DNA from: Phycisphaerales bacterium
GTDB lineage: Bacteria; Planctomycetota; Phycisphaerae; Phycisphaerales; SM1A02
Assembly: GCA_029245245.1 (NCBI GenBank)
Contig: JAQWPT010000004.1
Span: 26,030-90,029, forward strand
Reading direction: 5' to 3'
Length of the DNA stretch: 64,000 nt
Both the position numbers and the translations under genes were made by a program. This document shows positions 17,381-26,651 of this stretch, one piece after another. The notes beneath the pieces are model-generated. The model was not told the origin of the DNA, searched no databases, and saw nothing but the letters and a program-made list of their open reading frames with translations. The stretch's first letter is position 1, and every line of letters starts with the position of its first letter.

Positions 17381-18724
17381 TTGCCAACGTATTCCATTGC
17401 ATCCCGGCTCCCCTGTGTTTCCAGGGCGGTCGCTGTGGTTGCATGCGTGGCGATTGTTTCCTGCGAGGGTGGAGACCCCGGGGATCACTCCAGCACCAGG
17501 CCCGCGCAGCAGCAGGCAGAACAGGCATCAGGCCCTCGACTGCACCTGCCTGCGATCGAGCCCGTGGTTCGTGTTCGGCTGGAAGCCGTACGTGGGCGCG
17601 GTGAGCAGATTCACGTGGGTCAGAACGGGGCGCAGATCCACATCCACGTCGGTGGTGAGCAATGGGATCCGGTTGACGGGCCGGTTCGAGTGGAACGATC
17701 CGACGGACACTGGGTCGTGCGCCACGGGAATGATGAAACCAGATCCCACGAATCGAATACCGCGCTGGTGATCTCGGCATCGGTCCCCCTGGTCGTGGGA
17801 TCGAGCAAGAGTGATGCGCATCGGTTCAACGGGGATCTGCACTGCATGCCGAACGAAGATGACTCCGGGCACGGGTGGAATCTCATCGAGCATGTTTCCA
17901 TGGAGGACTACATTCCAGGTGTGCTCATGGGCGAGTTGTATGCGGGCTGGACGTTCTCCTGTTTCGCGGCCCAGGCTGTTGCGGCCCGGAGTTTCGCCTG
18001 CATGGAGGTTCAGATGCGTTCACACCGGGACTGGGACGTGGTCGCCTCCCCAAGTTCGCAGGCCTACATCGGTGTGACCGATGACCGTACCGCTCATGAG
18101 GCGCAGGAGATGACGCGGGGCATGGTGCTGGCCTGGGGCGACCAACTCGTACCCGGGTACTTCAGCAGTTGCTGTGGTGGGCTGGCGGCAACCGCAATCG
18201 GCCGGATCAGTACATCGGCGGTCAACGATGTCCCTCCCCTGATGGGCCATGATGGCCGGGACTACTGCACCAACTCTCCGCTGTATGACTGGACCATCGA
18301 TCGGTCGGCGCGGACACTCCATCGACGTGTGAATGCATGGGCTGATCACACGGGACACCGGGCGCTTGGAAGCCTCACCTCGTTGAAGTCGATCACCGTG
18401 CATGAATCGAACCGTCATGGACGGCCGACCATTCTTCGCATTACAGATCGCTCCAACCGCACCGCGGATGTGGATCTCCAGGACTTTCTCTCGGCCGCGA
18501 ACTTCGATGGATCCGGTTCCCCGCCGATGCGTTCAAAACCGCTCTGGTCGGGCTGGTCCGAGGGGTCGGTCGATCGAGGTCGAGTCACACTGTCAGGCCA
18601 TGGGTTCGGCCATGGGGTGGGGCTCTGCCAGTACGGGGCCCAGGAATTGGGAAGCCGTGGAAAGTCCTTCAGGGAAATTCTTTCCTGGTACTACCCCGGG
18701 GCGATGATCCACGCGGCTTGGTGA
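17381..18724 (+). CDS. SpoIID/LytB-domain lipoprotein
   Basis: A 447-residue protein of the SpoIID/LytB family (peptidoglycan lytic transglycosylase or amidase enhancer). The most likely start is TTG at 17381, giving a signal peptide that ends in the lipobox AIVSC. The SpoIID core is clear: EHVSMEDYIPGVLMGEL, FAAQAVAARSFACME, and the C-terminal signature GHGFGHGVGLCQYGAQEL followed by YYPGA. Outside spore formers the domain is found in envelope-remodelling proteins, fitting the peptidoglycan now recognised in planctomycetes. It begins right after the TPR/alpha-CTD gene (one base past the stop), so it is probably in the same transcript. The start codon is the weak point, as no clear ribosome site is visible. 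Confidence 0.85.
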   Translation: MPTYSIASRLPCVSRAVAVVACVAIVSCEGGDPGDHSSTRPAQQQAEQASGPRLHLPAIEPVVRVRLEAVRGRGEQIHVGQNGAQIHIHVGGEQWDPVDGPVRVERSDGHWVVRHGNDETRSHESNTALVISASVPLVVGSSKSDAHRFNGDLHCMPNEDDSGHGWNLIEHVSMEDYIPGVLMGELYAGWTFSCFAAQAVAARSFACMEVQMRSHRDWDVVASPSSQAYIGVTDDRTAHEAQEMTRGMVLAWGDQLVPGYFSSCCGGLAATAIGRISTSAVNDVPPLMGHDGRDYCTNSPLYDWTIDRSARTLHRRVNAWADHTGHRALGSLTSLKSITVHESNRHGRPTILRITDRSNRTADVDLQDFLSAANFDGSGSPPMRSKPLWSGWSEGSVDRGRVTLSGHGFGHGVGLCQYGAQELGSRGKSFREILSWYYPGAMIHAAW

Positions 18725-18773
18725 TGTTCTGCCGGTTCAAGGCGGGCTCCTCGACTAGAATGGGTGGTGAGAC

Positions 18774-19649
18774 ATGTCTGAACACCCGGGAACACGATTG
18801 AGATCCTTGATGCGGGAAGGCACGGTGATGTGCCCCGGCGCCTTCAATGCGCTGGTGGGCAGGGCTGTGGCCGCCGCCGGGTTCAAGGCCGCCTACATCT
18901 CAGGAGGAGCGACCGCCAACAGCGCCGGTGTTCCGGATGTCGGAATGCTGACACTGACCGAAGTCTGCCGGACGATCCGTGAAGTGGTCGAGGCCAGTGG
19001 TCTGCCCATCGTGGCCGATGCAGATACCGGCTACGGGGAAGAGGAGATGATCATCCGATCCGTCCACGAGTACCAGCGGGCTGGCGCCGCGGGGATGCAT
19101 CTGGAAGATCAGGTGTTCCCGAAGCGTTGCGGCCACCTCGATGGAAAGACGCTCGTGACCACGGACCGGATGGTGGAGAACATCCATGCTGCGGTGACAG
19201 GGAAGGGGCACGAGGACTTTCTCCTGATCGCCCGGACCGATGCCCGCTCGGTCAACGGACTGGATGATGCCGTCGAGCGAGGCCTTGCCTACCGGGAAGC
19301 CGGTGCGGACATGATCTTCCCCGAGGGACTGGCCAACGCCGAAGAGTTCGCCGAGTTTGCACGGCGATGCCCCGGCCTGCTGCTTGCAAACATGACCGAG
19401 TTCGGAAAGACACCGGTTCTTCACGTGGATCGGTTCTCGGAAATGGGTTACGACCTGGTGATCTATCCCGTGACCATGCAGCGTGTAGCGATGGGTGCCA
19501 TCACTCGCGCACTCGCGACGTTGCGTGAAGATGGTGATGTGCAGGGAATCGTCGATTCCATGCAGACAAGGCAGGACCTGTATGACCTGCTCGGGTATGT
19601 GCCCGGTGAACCCTGGACGCATCCGAGTTCAACGGCGTCCAAGGCCTGA
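18774..19649 (+). CDS. prpB: Methylisocitrate lyase (PrpB type)
   Basis: A 291-residue isocitrate lyase/PEP mutase superfamily enzyme. The catalytic loop KRCGH is at residues 117-121 and the metal-binding ADADTGYG at about 81-88, with the preceding YISGGATANSAGVPDVG. Sequence and length fit PrpB, which splits 2-methylisocitrate into pyruvate and succinate in the methylcitrate cycle of propionate catabolism. A GGTGGTGAG stretch precedes the ATG, and a -10-like TAGAAT lies 12 bases upstream without a good -35. A citrate/methylcitrate synthase gene follows 113 bp downstream. No methylcitrate dehydratase (PrpD or AcnD/PrpF) is present in the window. Confidence 0.9.
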   Translation: MSEHPGTRLRSLMREGTVMCPGAFNALVGRAVAAAGFKAAYISGGATANSAGVPDVGMLTLTEVCRTIREVVEASGLPIVADADTGYGEEEMIIRSVHEYQRAGAAGMHLEDQVFPKRCGHLDGKTLVTTDRMVENIHAAVTGKGHEDFLLIARTDARSVNGLDDAVERGLAYREAGADMIFPEGLANAEEFAEFARRCPGLLLANMTEFGKTPVLHVDRFSEMGYDLVIYPVTMQRVAMGAITRALATLREDGDVQGIVDSMQTRQDLYDLLGYVPGEPWTHPSSTASKA

Positions 19650-19762
19650 GGTCCAGCCCGACGCCAGGGTCTCTGATCCACTACAATCACGAGGCTCGAA
19701 ACATCCACCGAACCACGGTGAGTGCTTTCCGAAGACCCCCTACGAAGATTGGATGCATATTC

Positions 19763-20911
19763 ATGACGGCAACGACCAAGCAACCAGACACCCGCGGGCT
19801 CGCCGGCCAGACCATCGGCGACACACAGATCTGCTCGGTCGGGCAGTCGCACCTGATCTATCGAGGCTACGAGATCGCCGATCTTGCCGCCCATGCGACC
19901 TTTGAGGAAGTCGCGTTCCTGTTGATTGAAGGACGCAAGCCTTCCAGCGAGGAACTCGAAGCGTTCCGGGTTGAACTCAGCGAGTATGCCAATCCGGATC
20001 CCAGCATCATCGAACTCGTCCAGCAGATCGCACGCACATCTCCCAAAGCCCATCCAATGTGCGCTCTGCGCACCGCCGTATCAGCCGCTTCGCATCTGGA
20101 TCCCGACTGCGAGGACAACTCGCCGGCAGCCGAACTTCGAAAGGCCAAACGGCTGGTCGCGTCAATTCCGACCATCATCGGGGCCCACCAGCGGGCTCTC
20201 GAGGGGAAGGATGCGGTCAAGCCGGATCCCTCCCTGTCCCACGCTGCAAATCTCCTGATGTGCATCACCGGCGAACGACCCGGTGAGATCGCGGCCAGGG
20301 TCATGGATGTTTCACTGATTCTCTATGCCGAGCATGATTTCAACGCGTCGACATTCACGTGCCGGGTCATCGCTTCAACCATGTCAGACATGCATTCCGC
20401 CGTCTGTGGCGGCATTGGTGCGTTGAAGGGTCCGTTGCACGGAGGTGCCAACGAGGCGGCGATGGAGATGTTGGCTGAGATCATGAAGTCGGTCGAGGGT
20501 GGAACCACGCCCGAGGCCTGGCTTGCTGATGCATTCGTCACCAAGCGGAAACTCATGGGTTTCGGCCACCGCGTCTACAAGAACGGCGACCACCGTGCCG
20601 GCATTCTTCGCGACTGGGGGATCAAGTACGCCGTGCAGGAGAACGCCGGCGCCAAGAAGTGGTTTGATCTCGGCGACGAGGTGCAGGCCATCATGCTTCG
20701 CGAGAAGAACATCCACCCCAACGTCGACTACCCATGCGGCATGACCTACTACGCCATGGGCATCCCGGTCCCGCAGTACACCCCGATCTTCGTGGCCAGC
20801 CGAGTGACCGGCTGGTGCGCCCACATCATGGAGCAGCACCAGAACAACCGGATCATCCGGCCTCTGGCCGAATACACCGGCCCTGAACTGAAGTCCTGGG
20901 AAGGCAACTGA
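19763..20911 (+). CDS. Citrate synthase / 2-methylcitrate synthase
   Basis: A citrate synthase fold enzyme of 382 residues; the start is placed at the ATG at 19763 because upstream in-frame residues look untranslated. Catalytic elements are present: HGGANEAAMEM, GFGHRVYK and the aspartate in NVDYPCGMTYYAMGIP. The short bacterial type II-like length and adjacency to PrpB favour 2-methylcitrate synthase (PrpC), which joins propionyl-CoA and oxaloacetate, but such enzymes often use acetyl-CoA too, so it could be the main citrate synthase. A -10-like TACAAT is at 19682-19687. The 3-hydroxyacyl-CoA dehydrogenase gene follows after 23 bp. Confidence 0.9.
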   Translation: MTATTKQPDTRGLAGQTIGDTQICSVGQSHLIYRGYEIADLAAHATFEEVAFLLIEGRKPSSEELEAFRVELSEYANPDPSIIELVQQIARTSPKAHPMCALRTAVSAASHLDPDCEDNSPAAELRKAKRLVASIPTIIGAHQRALEGKDAVKPDPSLSHAANLLMCITGERPGEIAARVMDVSLILYAEHDFNASTFTCRVIASTMSDMHSAVCGGIGALKGPLHGGANEAAMEMLAEIMKSVEGGTTPEAWLADAFVTKRKLMGFGHRVYKNGDHRAGILRDWGIKYAVQENAGAKKWFDLGDEVQAIMLREKNIHPNVDYPCGMTYYAMGIPVPQYTPIFVASRVTGWCAHIMEQHQNNRIIRPLAEYTGPELKSWEGN

Positions 20912-20934
20912 CCGGAACCCGGCGGAGTCACCAC

Positions 20935-21792
20935 ATGTCAGACGTAAGCAAATTGGCGGTCATCGGTGCAGGTACGATGGGAAGCGGCATTGCGCTTGTC
21001 GGCGCATCCAAGGGCATCAAGGTTTCCCTCATCGACGTGTCCGAAGAGCAACTGAGCGTTGCTGCGGCCTACCACGCCAAAACGATGGATCGCAACGTTC
21101 AGAAGGAACGCATGACCCGTGATGAGGCGGACGCGGCTCTTGGACGCATAACGGGCCTGTCGAACATGGCCGACGCTTCGGATGCCGACTGGGTTGTCGA
21201 GGCCGCAACCGAGAACGCCGATCTCAAGAAGAAGATCTTCACACAGATGCACGATGTCTTCGGTGAGGACGTGGTGCTCGCGACGAACACATCTTCGATT
21301 TCGATCACTGAGCTGGCTGAAGCTGTTCCCACCGCTGCCGATCGCGTCATCGGGATGCACTTCTTCAACCCGGTTCCGATCATGAAACTGGTCGAGGTCA
21401 TCAAGGGCCGGGAGACCAGCGAGCGGACTACGCAGCGAACAATCGAGTTGTCTGAGGCGATGGGAAAGATCCCCGTACCTGCCAACGATCACGCCGGGTT
21501 CGTGAGCAACCGGGTTCTCATGCCGATGATCAACGAGGCGTTTCACGCCTGGGCCGACGGGGTCGCGGAGCCGGAAAATATCGACTCGATCATGACCCTG
21601 GGGTGTGCCTTCCCGATGGGCCCCCTGCGACTGGCCGACCACATCGGCCTCGATGTCTGTCGGGACATCATGCTCGTGATGCACCGGGGGCTGGGCGATG
21701 ACAAGTACCTGCCGGCCCCGAAGCTCGTTGAATTGGTCGAACAGGGCCGCTTGGGCAACAAGACCGGCCATGGTGTCTACGATCACGGATGA
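20935..21792 (+). CDS. 3-hydroxyacyl-CoA (3-hydroxybutyryl-CoA) dehydrogenase
   Basis: A 285-residue NAD-dependent dehydrogenase of the Hbd/FadB family. The Rossmann motif GAGTMGSGIA is at about residues 10-19. The catalytic histidine is in GMHFFNPVPIMKLVEVI and the conserved asparagine in the HAGFVSNRVLMPMINEA block. It oxidises (S)-3-hydroxyacyl-CoA to 3-ketoacyl-CoA in short-chain fatty acid or butyrate-type metabolism. GGAG lies seven bases before the ATG. Its 23-bp distance from the citrate-synthase gene suggests one operon with the propionate/acyl-CoA genes. A long antisense open frame overlaps it but is discounted. Confidence 0.92.
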   Translation: MSDVSKLAVIGAGTMGSGIALVGASKGIKVSLIDVSEEQLSVAAAYHAKTMDRNVQKERMTRDEADAALGRITGLSNMADASDADWVVEAATENADLKKKIFTQMHDVFGEDVVLATNTSSISITELAEAVPTAADRVIGMHFFNPVPIMKLVEVIKGRETSERTTQRTIELSEAMGKIPVPANDHAGFVSNRVLMPMINEAFHAWADGVAEPENIDSIMTLGCAFPMGPLRLADHIGLDVCRDIMLVMHRGLGDDKYLPAPKLVELVEQGRLGNKTGHGVYDHG

Positions 21793-21843
21793 GTCCCGGG
21801 TCGTTCCGCGGGTACGCTGACTGAATATCCACCCATCCAGCCC

Positions 21844-24228
21844 ATGAATCCACTCAAGCTCATCTTCGCCTTCTTCTGCAGTGTTCGCGTTGGCATCACC
21901 TTCATGGTGCTGCTGTTCATCTACAGCGGCATCGGGTCGGCGGGCATCCCCATCCACTGGGAGTTGTGGGAACCAACCACGTGGTACGCCCTGCGCGAGG
22001 CGCGTGGACTGGAGATGACGGAGTTCGAGTGGTTCCATTGGTGGCCCTTCTACACGCTGATGGCTTTTTTCTCCGTGACGTTGATCGTCACCACCCTGAG
22101 ACGCATCCGCTTCAATGCGATCAACCTCGGCGTCTGGATGATCCACACCGGCATCATCACACTGGTGATCGGCAGCGTCATCTACTTCGCGACCAAGATC
22201 GAGGGCGATGTACCCATCGCCCGAGCCCGGATGAACATCGAAGTGCCCGGCCAGGAGCCGGTGTCGATGCTGGTCATGCCCGGATCGACGGTCACCATTG
22301 GAGAGGGTTTGGAGGCCTGGTCCTTCCTGGTGACCGGGATCGACCCGGAGTGGGAACTGCTTTCGGGCGACGATGCGGGTGTTCGCGCCTATTCCGCATC
22401 CATATCGGTGCAGTCTCCTGAGCGGCAGTTCATCCGGCAGGTCATTCTCGGGTATCCGCAGTACACCGAGGATCTTGTTGCCAGTGGCGACCCGAATCAA
22501 CCATTTGCTCGTGCGATCAAGGTCGTGGGAACTCCGGTTGTCGACGAATCGCTGTCGATCTCCCTGGTACCCGATGTCCGCGATCGGTTCCACGTCATGG
22601 GATCCTCCGCCATCTACCTCAGGGAGGTGGTCGAGCAGCCCGACGGTTCCATGGTGGGCGTGACGCCCTGGGTTGAGCGACCGGTGGAAGGGCTTCCGAG
22701 GTTCAACAACTACCTCTCCAGGTGGGGTACGACCTGGCCGGCCACGAAGGAGTTCCTTCGTACCCGCGTCGATCCCCTGGACATCCAGGTGGCATCAGTG
22801 CAGAAGGGCGATCCACTGGCTGACTCTCCGATCCGGGTGACCGACTACCTGCGTGCGGCCATGTTGGAGACGAGAACCGAGCCCGGAGGAGACACGTTGG
22901 CTCCGGCGGCCAAGGTCGATTTCGAAACCAGCGAGGGACGGACGCAACGCTACGAACTCTTCGCCATGGATCCTTCGTCATCGAACGCGGATCCCTCGCT
23001 CATGCAGTTCATGTGGATCGACGACGACGATCGGTTCGACTCGCTCATGAATCCGATCGGCCCACGCGTGGTCATCGAGGTGCCGGGTGGTGCACCGGGC
23101 ACCTGGACGATTCCCATCGAGTCCCTGTCCGAGCTTGACCCGGATCTCCCCATGCAGCAGGTGGAGGGCACGGCCTACAGCTGGCGACCGGTGCGGTACG
23201 ACGAACACATCTCGATCGAGGGACGGGACATTTCGATGCTCCGCGTCGAGATCGAGAAGGATGGTGATCGCTGGATGCGATGGGTCTTCGACGACCCGTC
23301 ACTCAACGGAGATCTCCCCCTGCCTGTTCCTGGAGAAAAAGTTTCCGACCACACCGTTGAGCGACGGGACCTCGATGCGGGCATTGAGATGCGATTTGAA
23401 CCCTCGACCCGTCCTGCGGCCCCGGTACTTCTGATCGCCGGCCCCGACGCGTCCCGTCTTCGACTGGTGACGAGTTTCAAGCCCGGCGAACCATCGGTGG
23501 CTCGCGACGTGATCGTTGGCGAAGCGATGGAACTCGTACCCGGCATCACCATGACGGTGCCGACCTATTCGGCCAATACCACGACAAGCACTCGACCGGC
23601 GATCGTGCCCCGGCGCCAATTGGATCCGGCCATCGGCAACCAGTACTCCATGATCCGAACCGAGGTGCCCGGTTCCGGCGGGCGGGAGGCGTGGCTCGCC
23701 TACCACCACTGGCCCTTCGAGTCCCGGGGCGAGGTCCTGCGACGGTTCCCCTGGCGACCTACGACGGTGCAGCTTGAAGACGGGCGCACGATCCAGTTGA
23801 TGCTGTCCCGCCGCAGCGAGGCGCTTCCCGCTGCGGTGTCGTTGATCGGATTCGATACACAGGACCACATCGGTGGTTTCACTGGAAGTACTTCCAGTGT
23901 TCTGAACTGGACAAGCCTGGTTCGTTTCGACGATGCGACTGGATCGCACGAGGTCGATATCAGCGTGAACGATCCAGCCGAGCAGGACGGGTACTGGTTC
24001 TTCCAGTCGCAGTGGGATCCACCCGACCCGGCACGATTTTCCGGTGACATTCCGTCGTTGGGATTGAACTACACCGTGCTTGGTGTCGGCAATCGGCGCG
24101 GCGTGTGGGTCCAGTTGGCCGGGAGCATTCTCATGGTCATCGGGCTCATGTATGCCTTCTACATCAAGCCGGTGCTTGTGCGCAGGCGACAGGAAGCAGC
24201 CATTGCCACGGCGGGAGGTACGGCATGA
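21844..24228 (+). CDS. ResB-like cytochrome c biogenesis protein
   Basis: A 794-residue membrane protein matching the ResB (Ccs1) component of system II cytochrome c maturation. Three membrane spans lie in the first ~120 residues: one at 10-32, one in the WPFYTLMAFFSVTLIVTTL region and one near VWMIHTGIITLVIGSVI. A very large soluble domain (about residues 125-750) is predicted outside the cytoplasmic membrane. It ends with the ResB-like ISVNDPAEQDGYWFFQSQWD block and a last span. It is larger than typical ResB. The next gene, overlapping by ATGA, is CcsA, the heme-handling partner, which strongly supports the call. Together they would attach heme to exported c-type cytochromes such as the one at 55305-57650. 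Confidence 0.85.
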   Translation: MNPLKLIFAFFCSVRVGITFMVLLFIYSGIGSAGIPIHWELWEPTTWYALREARGLEMTEFEWFHWWPFYTLMAFFSVTLIVTTLRRIRFNAINLGVWMIHTGIITLVIGSVIYFATKIEGDVPIARARMNIEVPGQEPVSMLVMPGSTVTIGEGLEAWSFLVTGIDPEWELLSGDDAGVRAYSASISVQSPERQFIRQVILGYPQYTEDLVASGDPNQPFARAIKVVGTPVVDESLSISLVPDVRDRFHVMGSSAIYLREVVEQPDGSMVGVTPWVERPVEGLPRFNNYLSRWGTTWPATKEFLRTRVDPLDIQVASVQKGDPLADSPIRVTDYLRAAMLETRTEPGGDTLAPAAKVDFETSEGRTQRYELFAMDPSSSNADPSLMQFMWIDDDDRFDSLMNPIGPRVVIEVPGGAPGTWTIPIESLSELDPDLPMQQVEGTAYSWRPVRYDEHISIEGRDISMLRVEIEKDGDRWMRWVFDDPSLNGDLPLPVPGEKVSDHTVERRDLDAGIEMRFEPSTRPAAPVLLIAGPDASRLRLVTSFKPGEPSVARDVIVGEAMELVPGITMTVPTYSANTTTSTRPAIVPRRQLDPAIGNQYSMIRTEVPGSGGREAWLAYHHWPFESRGEVLRRFPWRPTTVQLEDGRTIQLMLSRRSEALPAAVSLIGFDTQDHIGGFTGSTSSVLNWTSLVRFDDATGSHEVDISVNDPAEQDGYWFFQSQWDPPDPARFSGDIPSLGLNYTVLGVGNRRGVWVQLAGSILMVIGLMYAFYIKPVLVRRRQEAAIATAGGTA

Positions 24229-25943
24229 TTCGATGTCTCCTGCTGCTGATCACGTTGTTCACAGTGTCGCCCGCTCGTGCGCAGGACGCCGAGCCGCCGG
24301 CCGAGTCCAGGCCGTTTCCCCATGGTGTGGACATTGCGCCCCTGGACGTGGTCGCCGTCTGGCAGGATGGTCGCGTCAAGTCCTACGACTCGTTCGCCCG
24401 TTCGATCATGCATTCGATCACCGGTCCAAGGGAGATCGATGGTCAATCACCGCCACTGACCTACCTGGACCTCATGCTGCGTCCGCAGGCCTACCAGGGC
24501 GTGCCACTCTACTACGTCAAGAAGAAGCCGTTCCGGGCGCTGCTGGTGGATGCGGCCCTGGAATCATCGAGCCCGCCGGATCGCGACGAACTTGAGGCGT
24601 TCATGAAGAGCGGACTTGCCAGTGACAGGCTGCTGGAACTGCCTGCGGTCCAGCAACTCTTCTCGCGCCTTCGCTCTGACGTGCTTCGCTTCACCAAGCC
24701 GGTGGAAGCGGTGGAGTCATCAATGCGGCTTGCGGACCCGATGGTTCTGCGCCGCCTGCTGGTCCTGATGCCGCCATTGAGCGGGAAGTACTCGGATCCG
24801 TGGATGACGCTCGATGAGTACCAGGTGTCCTTCGCCCGGATTGATCCCAATGCGGCGTCCATGGACCCCATGGTCCAGGCCTGGCTTGCCATGGTTGCGG
24901 CCTGGCAGAAGGAAGACACTGTCGCGGTCAATGCTGCCGTTGCGCAACTTGGACAACTGCTTCCTGCCGCCGGCCGATCCGTACTGGCCGAGTATCCGTC
25001 CGAGCAGCGCCTGCATCTGGAGAGTTCCTACTTCAAGTGGAAGGGATTCACCTGGGTGTGGATGGTCTACCTGGTTTCGATCATCTTCCTGCTGATGGCG
25101 ATCGTCTATGGGTGGTCGGGCGCACGGTGGGGAGGCATTGCCTTCTTCATCGCCGCCTTCGGCCTGCAGACGCTGGCCTTGATTCTCCGTTGGTACGTTT
25201 CGGGGCGATGGCCCAACACCAACATGTTCGAGGCGGTCACCACCTCGACGTGGTTCGGGGGATGCTTTGCGGTCATCATGGAGGTGTTCCTCGGGCGCAC
25301 GCGGGTCAAGAACCTCTTCTTCCTCAGCAGCGCGACGGCGTCGATGTTCGCGTTGATGGCGGCGAGTTTCAACCCGCTTCAACTGTCGCCACACTTCAGT
25401 AACCGCATGCCGGTGCTGCATGATGTCTGGCTCTACATCCACACGAACGTGATCATCTTCTCCTATGTCCTCATCTTTCTCGCTTCGGTCTCGGCGGGCC
25501 TCTACATCCTGTACCGGCTCTTCCGCCTGTGCCGTGGCGAGCGAGGAGTGCAGGAGCATGTCGGATCCGGTGGCGTCGGTTCGCTGATCATCCGTCGTCG
25601 CGGCGGTGAGGCCGCGCTGCTGGACTCCGGAACGAGTTTCGGCGCAGTCCTCGACGGCACCACGATGATCCTGGTTGAACTGTCCTTCATTCTGCTCTGG
25701 GCCGGACTGGTCATGGGCGCGATCTGGGCCGACCACTCCTGGGGCCGGCCGTGGGGCTGGGATCCCAAGGAAGTCTTCGCGCTCAATACCTTCCTGATCT
25801 ACGCGATTCTCATCCACGTGCGCATGAAATCGAGAGACAAGGGGTTGTGGACGGCGATCCTGGCCGTGATCGGGTGCGCGGTGATGCTCTTCAACTGGAT
25901 CGTCATCAACTTCACGATTTCGGGCCTGCATTCGTACGCGTAA
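24225..25943 (+). CDS. CcsA/ResC-type cytochrome c assembly protein
   Basis: A 572-residue membrane protein. The start at 24225 overlaps the ResB stop by ATGA and has GGGAGG eight bases upstream. An N-terminal signal-like segment ends at ARAQ, followed by an exported soluble region (about residues 20-270). Eight or so membrane spans follow from FTWVWMVYLVSIIFLLMAIV onward. The C-terminal part carries the WWD-type heme-handling signature WGRPWGWDPKEVFALNTFL with conserved histidines in flanking loops, diagnostic of CcsA. It exports heme and ligates it to CxxCH sites with ResB (system II). The long N-terminal periplasmic extension is unlike short CcsA proteins and resembles fused forms found in planctomycetes and Bacteroidetes. 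Confidence 0.92.
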   Translation: MIRCLLLLITLFTVSPARAQDAEPPAESRPFPHGVDIAPLDVVAVWQDGRVKSYDSFARSIMHSITGPREIDGQSPPLTYLDLMLRPQAYQGVPLYYVKKKPFRALLVDAALESSSPPDRDELEAFMKSGLASDRLLELPAVQQLFSRLRSDVLRFTKPVEAVESSMRLADPMVLRRLLVLMPPLSGKYSDPWMTLDEYQVSFARIDPNAASMDPMVQAWLAMVAAWQKEDTVAVNAAVAQLGQLLPAAGRSVLAEYPSEQRLHLESSYFKWKGFTWVWMVYLVSIIFLLMAIVYGWSGARWGGIAFFIAAFGLQTLALILRWYVSGRWPNTNMFEAVTTSTWFGGCFAVIMEVFLGRTRVKNLFFLSSATASMFALMAASFNPLQLSPHFSNRMPVLHDVWLYIHTNVIIFSYVLIFLASVSAGLYILYRLFRLCRGERGVQEHVGSGGVGSLIIRRRGGEAALLDSGTSFGAVLDGTTMILVELSFILLWAGLVMGAIWADHSWGRPWGWDPKEVFALNTFLIYAILIHVRMKSRDKGLWTAILAVIGCAVMLFNWIVINFTISGLHSYA

Positions 25944-25956
25944 GGCTGGACATCCC

Positions 25957-26592
25957 ATGAGCGAATCGAATCGAAGCACCCGGACCCGGCAACTGCTCGA
26001 CGAGTGCGGAGCACTCATCACCGATGGGCACTTCGTCTACGCGTCCGGAGAGCATGGACCGGGCTGGATCGCCAAGGACATCATCAACACGAACCCGTCC
26101 CGGCCGCGTGAACTCGGGGCCATGCTCGCCGAGGCGGTTCGCGATGCCGGCATCGAAGCAGACGTGGTCTGTGGTCCGGCCATCGGCGGTGTCATCTGCG
26201 CCCAGTACACCGCGCTGGCCATGGGAACAGAGTGCGTCTTCGCGGAGCGTCACCATGAGTCGGGCAATGAGATCTTCGTCCTGAAACGACGGTACGACGA
26301 GGCGGTCATCGACCGTCGCGTGCTCGTCGTCGATGATGTGATCAACACCGGCCACTCGACGGGCCTGGTGCTCGACGCGGTCCGCGCCGCCGGGGGCGAG
26401 GTTGTCGGTGTCGCGACCTGGATCAATCGTGGCAACGTCGGTGCGCGGGAACTCGGGGTGGAACGATTCGTCTTTCTCGACGAAGTGCATCTGCCCTCGA
26501 CTCCTGCCGTGGACTGCGAACTGTGTGCAAGGTCGGTGGTGGTGAACACGGACTATGCACATGGTGCCGAGTACATGGCCTCCAAAAAATGA
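25957..26592 (+). CDS. Orotate phosphoribosyltransferase-like protein
   Basis: A 211-residue type I phosphoribosyltransferase. The PRPP-binding motif is VLVVDDVINTGHSTG at about residues 114-128, the flexible-loop lysines are in FVLKRRYDEAV, and the CGPAIGGVICAQY block matches orotate phosphoribosyltransferases. The N-terminal element, ASGEHGPGWIAKDI, differs from the usual SGxxSxYYxD of classical PyrE, which is seen in the second copy at 39047-39586. It may therefore serve another base or be a diverged PyrE. It is 13 bp after ccsA, so cotranscribed but unrelated in function. A good intrinsic terminator follows four bases after the stop. Confidence 0.8.
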   Translation: MSESNRSTRTRQLLDECGALITDGHFVYASGEHGPGWIAKDIINTNPSRPRELGAMLAEAVRDAGIEADVVCGPAIGGVICAQYTALAMGTECVFAERHHESGNEIFVLKRRYDEAVIDRRVLVVDDVINTGHSTGLVLDAVRAAGGEVVGVATWINRGNVGARELGVERFVFLDEVHLPSTPAVDCELCARSVVVNTDYAHGAEYMASKK

Positions 26593-26595
26593 ACA

Positions 26596-26631
26596 CGGGA
26601 GCCGCCTGGTGGCGACTCCCGCGTCGTTTTC
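26596..26631 (+). terminator. Intrinsic terminator after the PRTase gene
   Basis: A stem CGGGAG / CTCCCG extended by CGCC/GGCG around a TGGT loop, with one C-A mismatch, is followed by CGTCGTTTT. It starts four bases past the stop codon and closes the plus-strand run; it may also serve the convergent minus-strand gene. Confidence 0.75.
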
Positions 26632-26651
26632 CCCAATGATGAGGCGTCTGC

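Noticed and set aside
20938..22593. Long minus-strand open frame (551 codons) antisense to the 3-hydroxyacyl-CoA dehydrogenase and ResB genes
   Set aside because: Both underlying plus-strand genes have clear family motifs, and the antisense translation is His/Asp/Arg-rich low-complexity typical of a GC-rich shadow frame.
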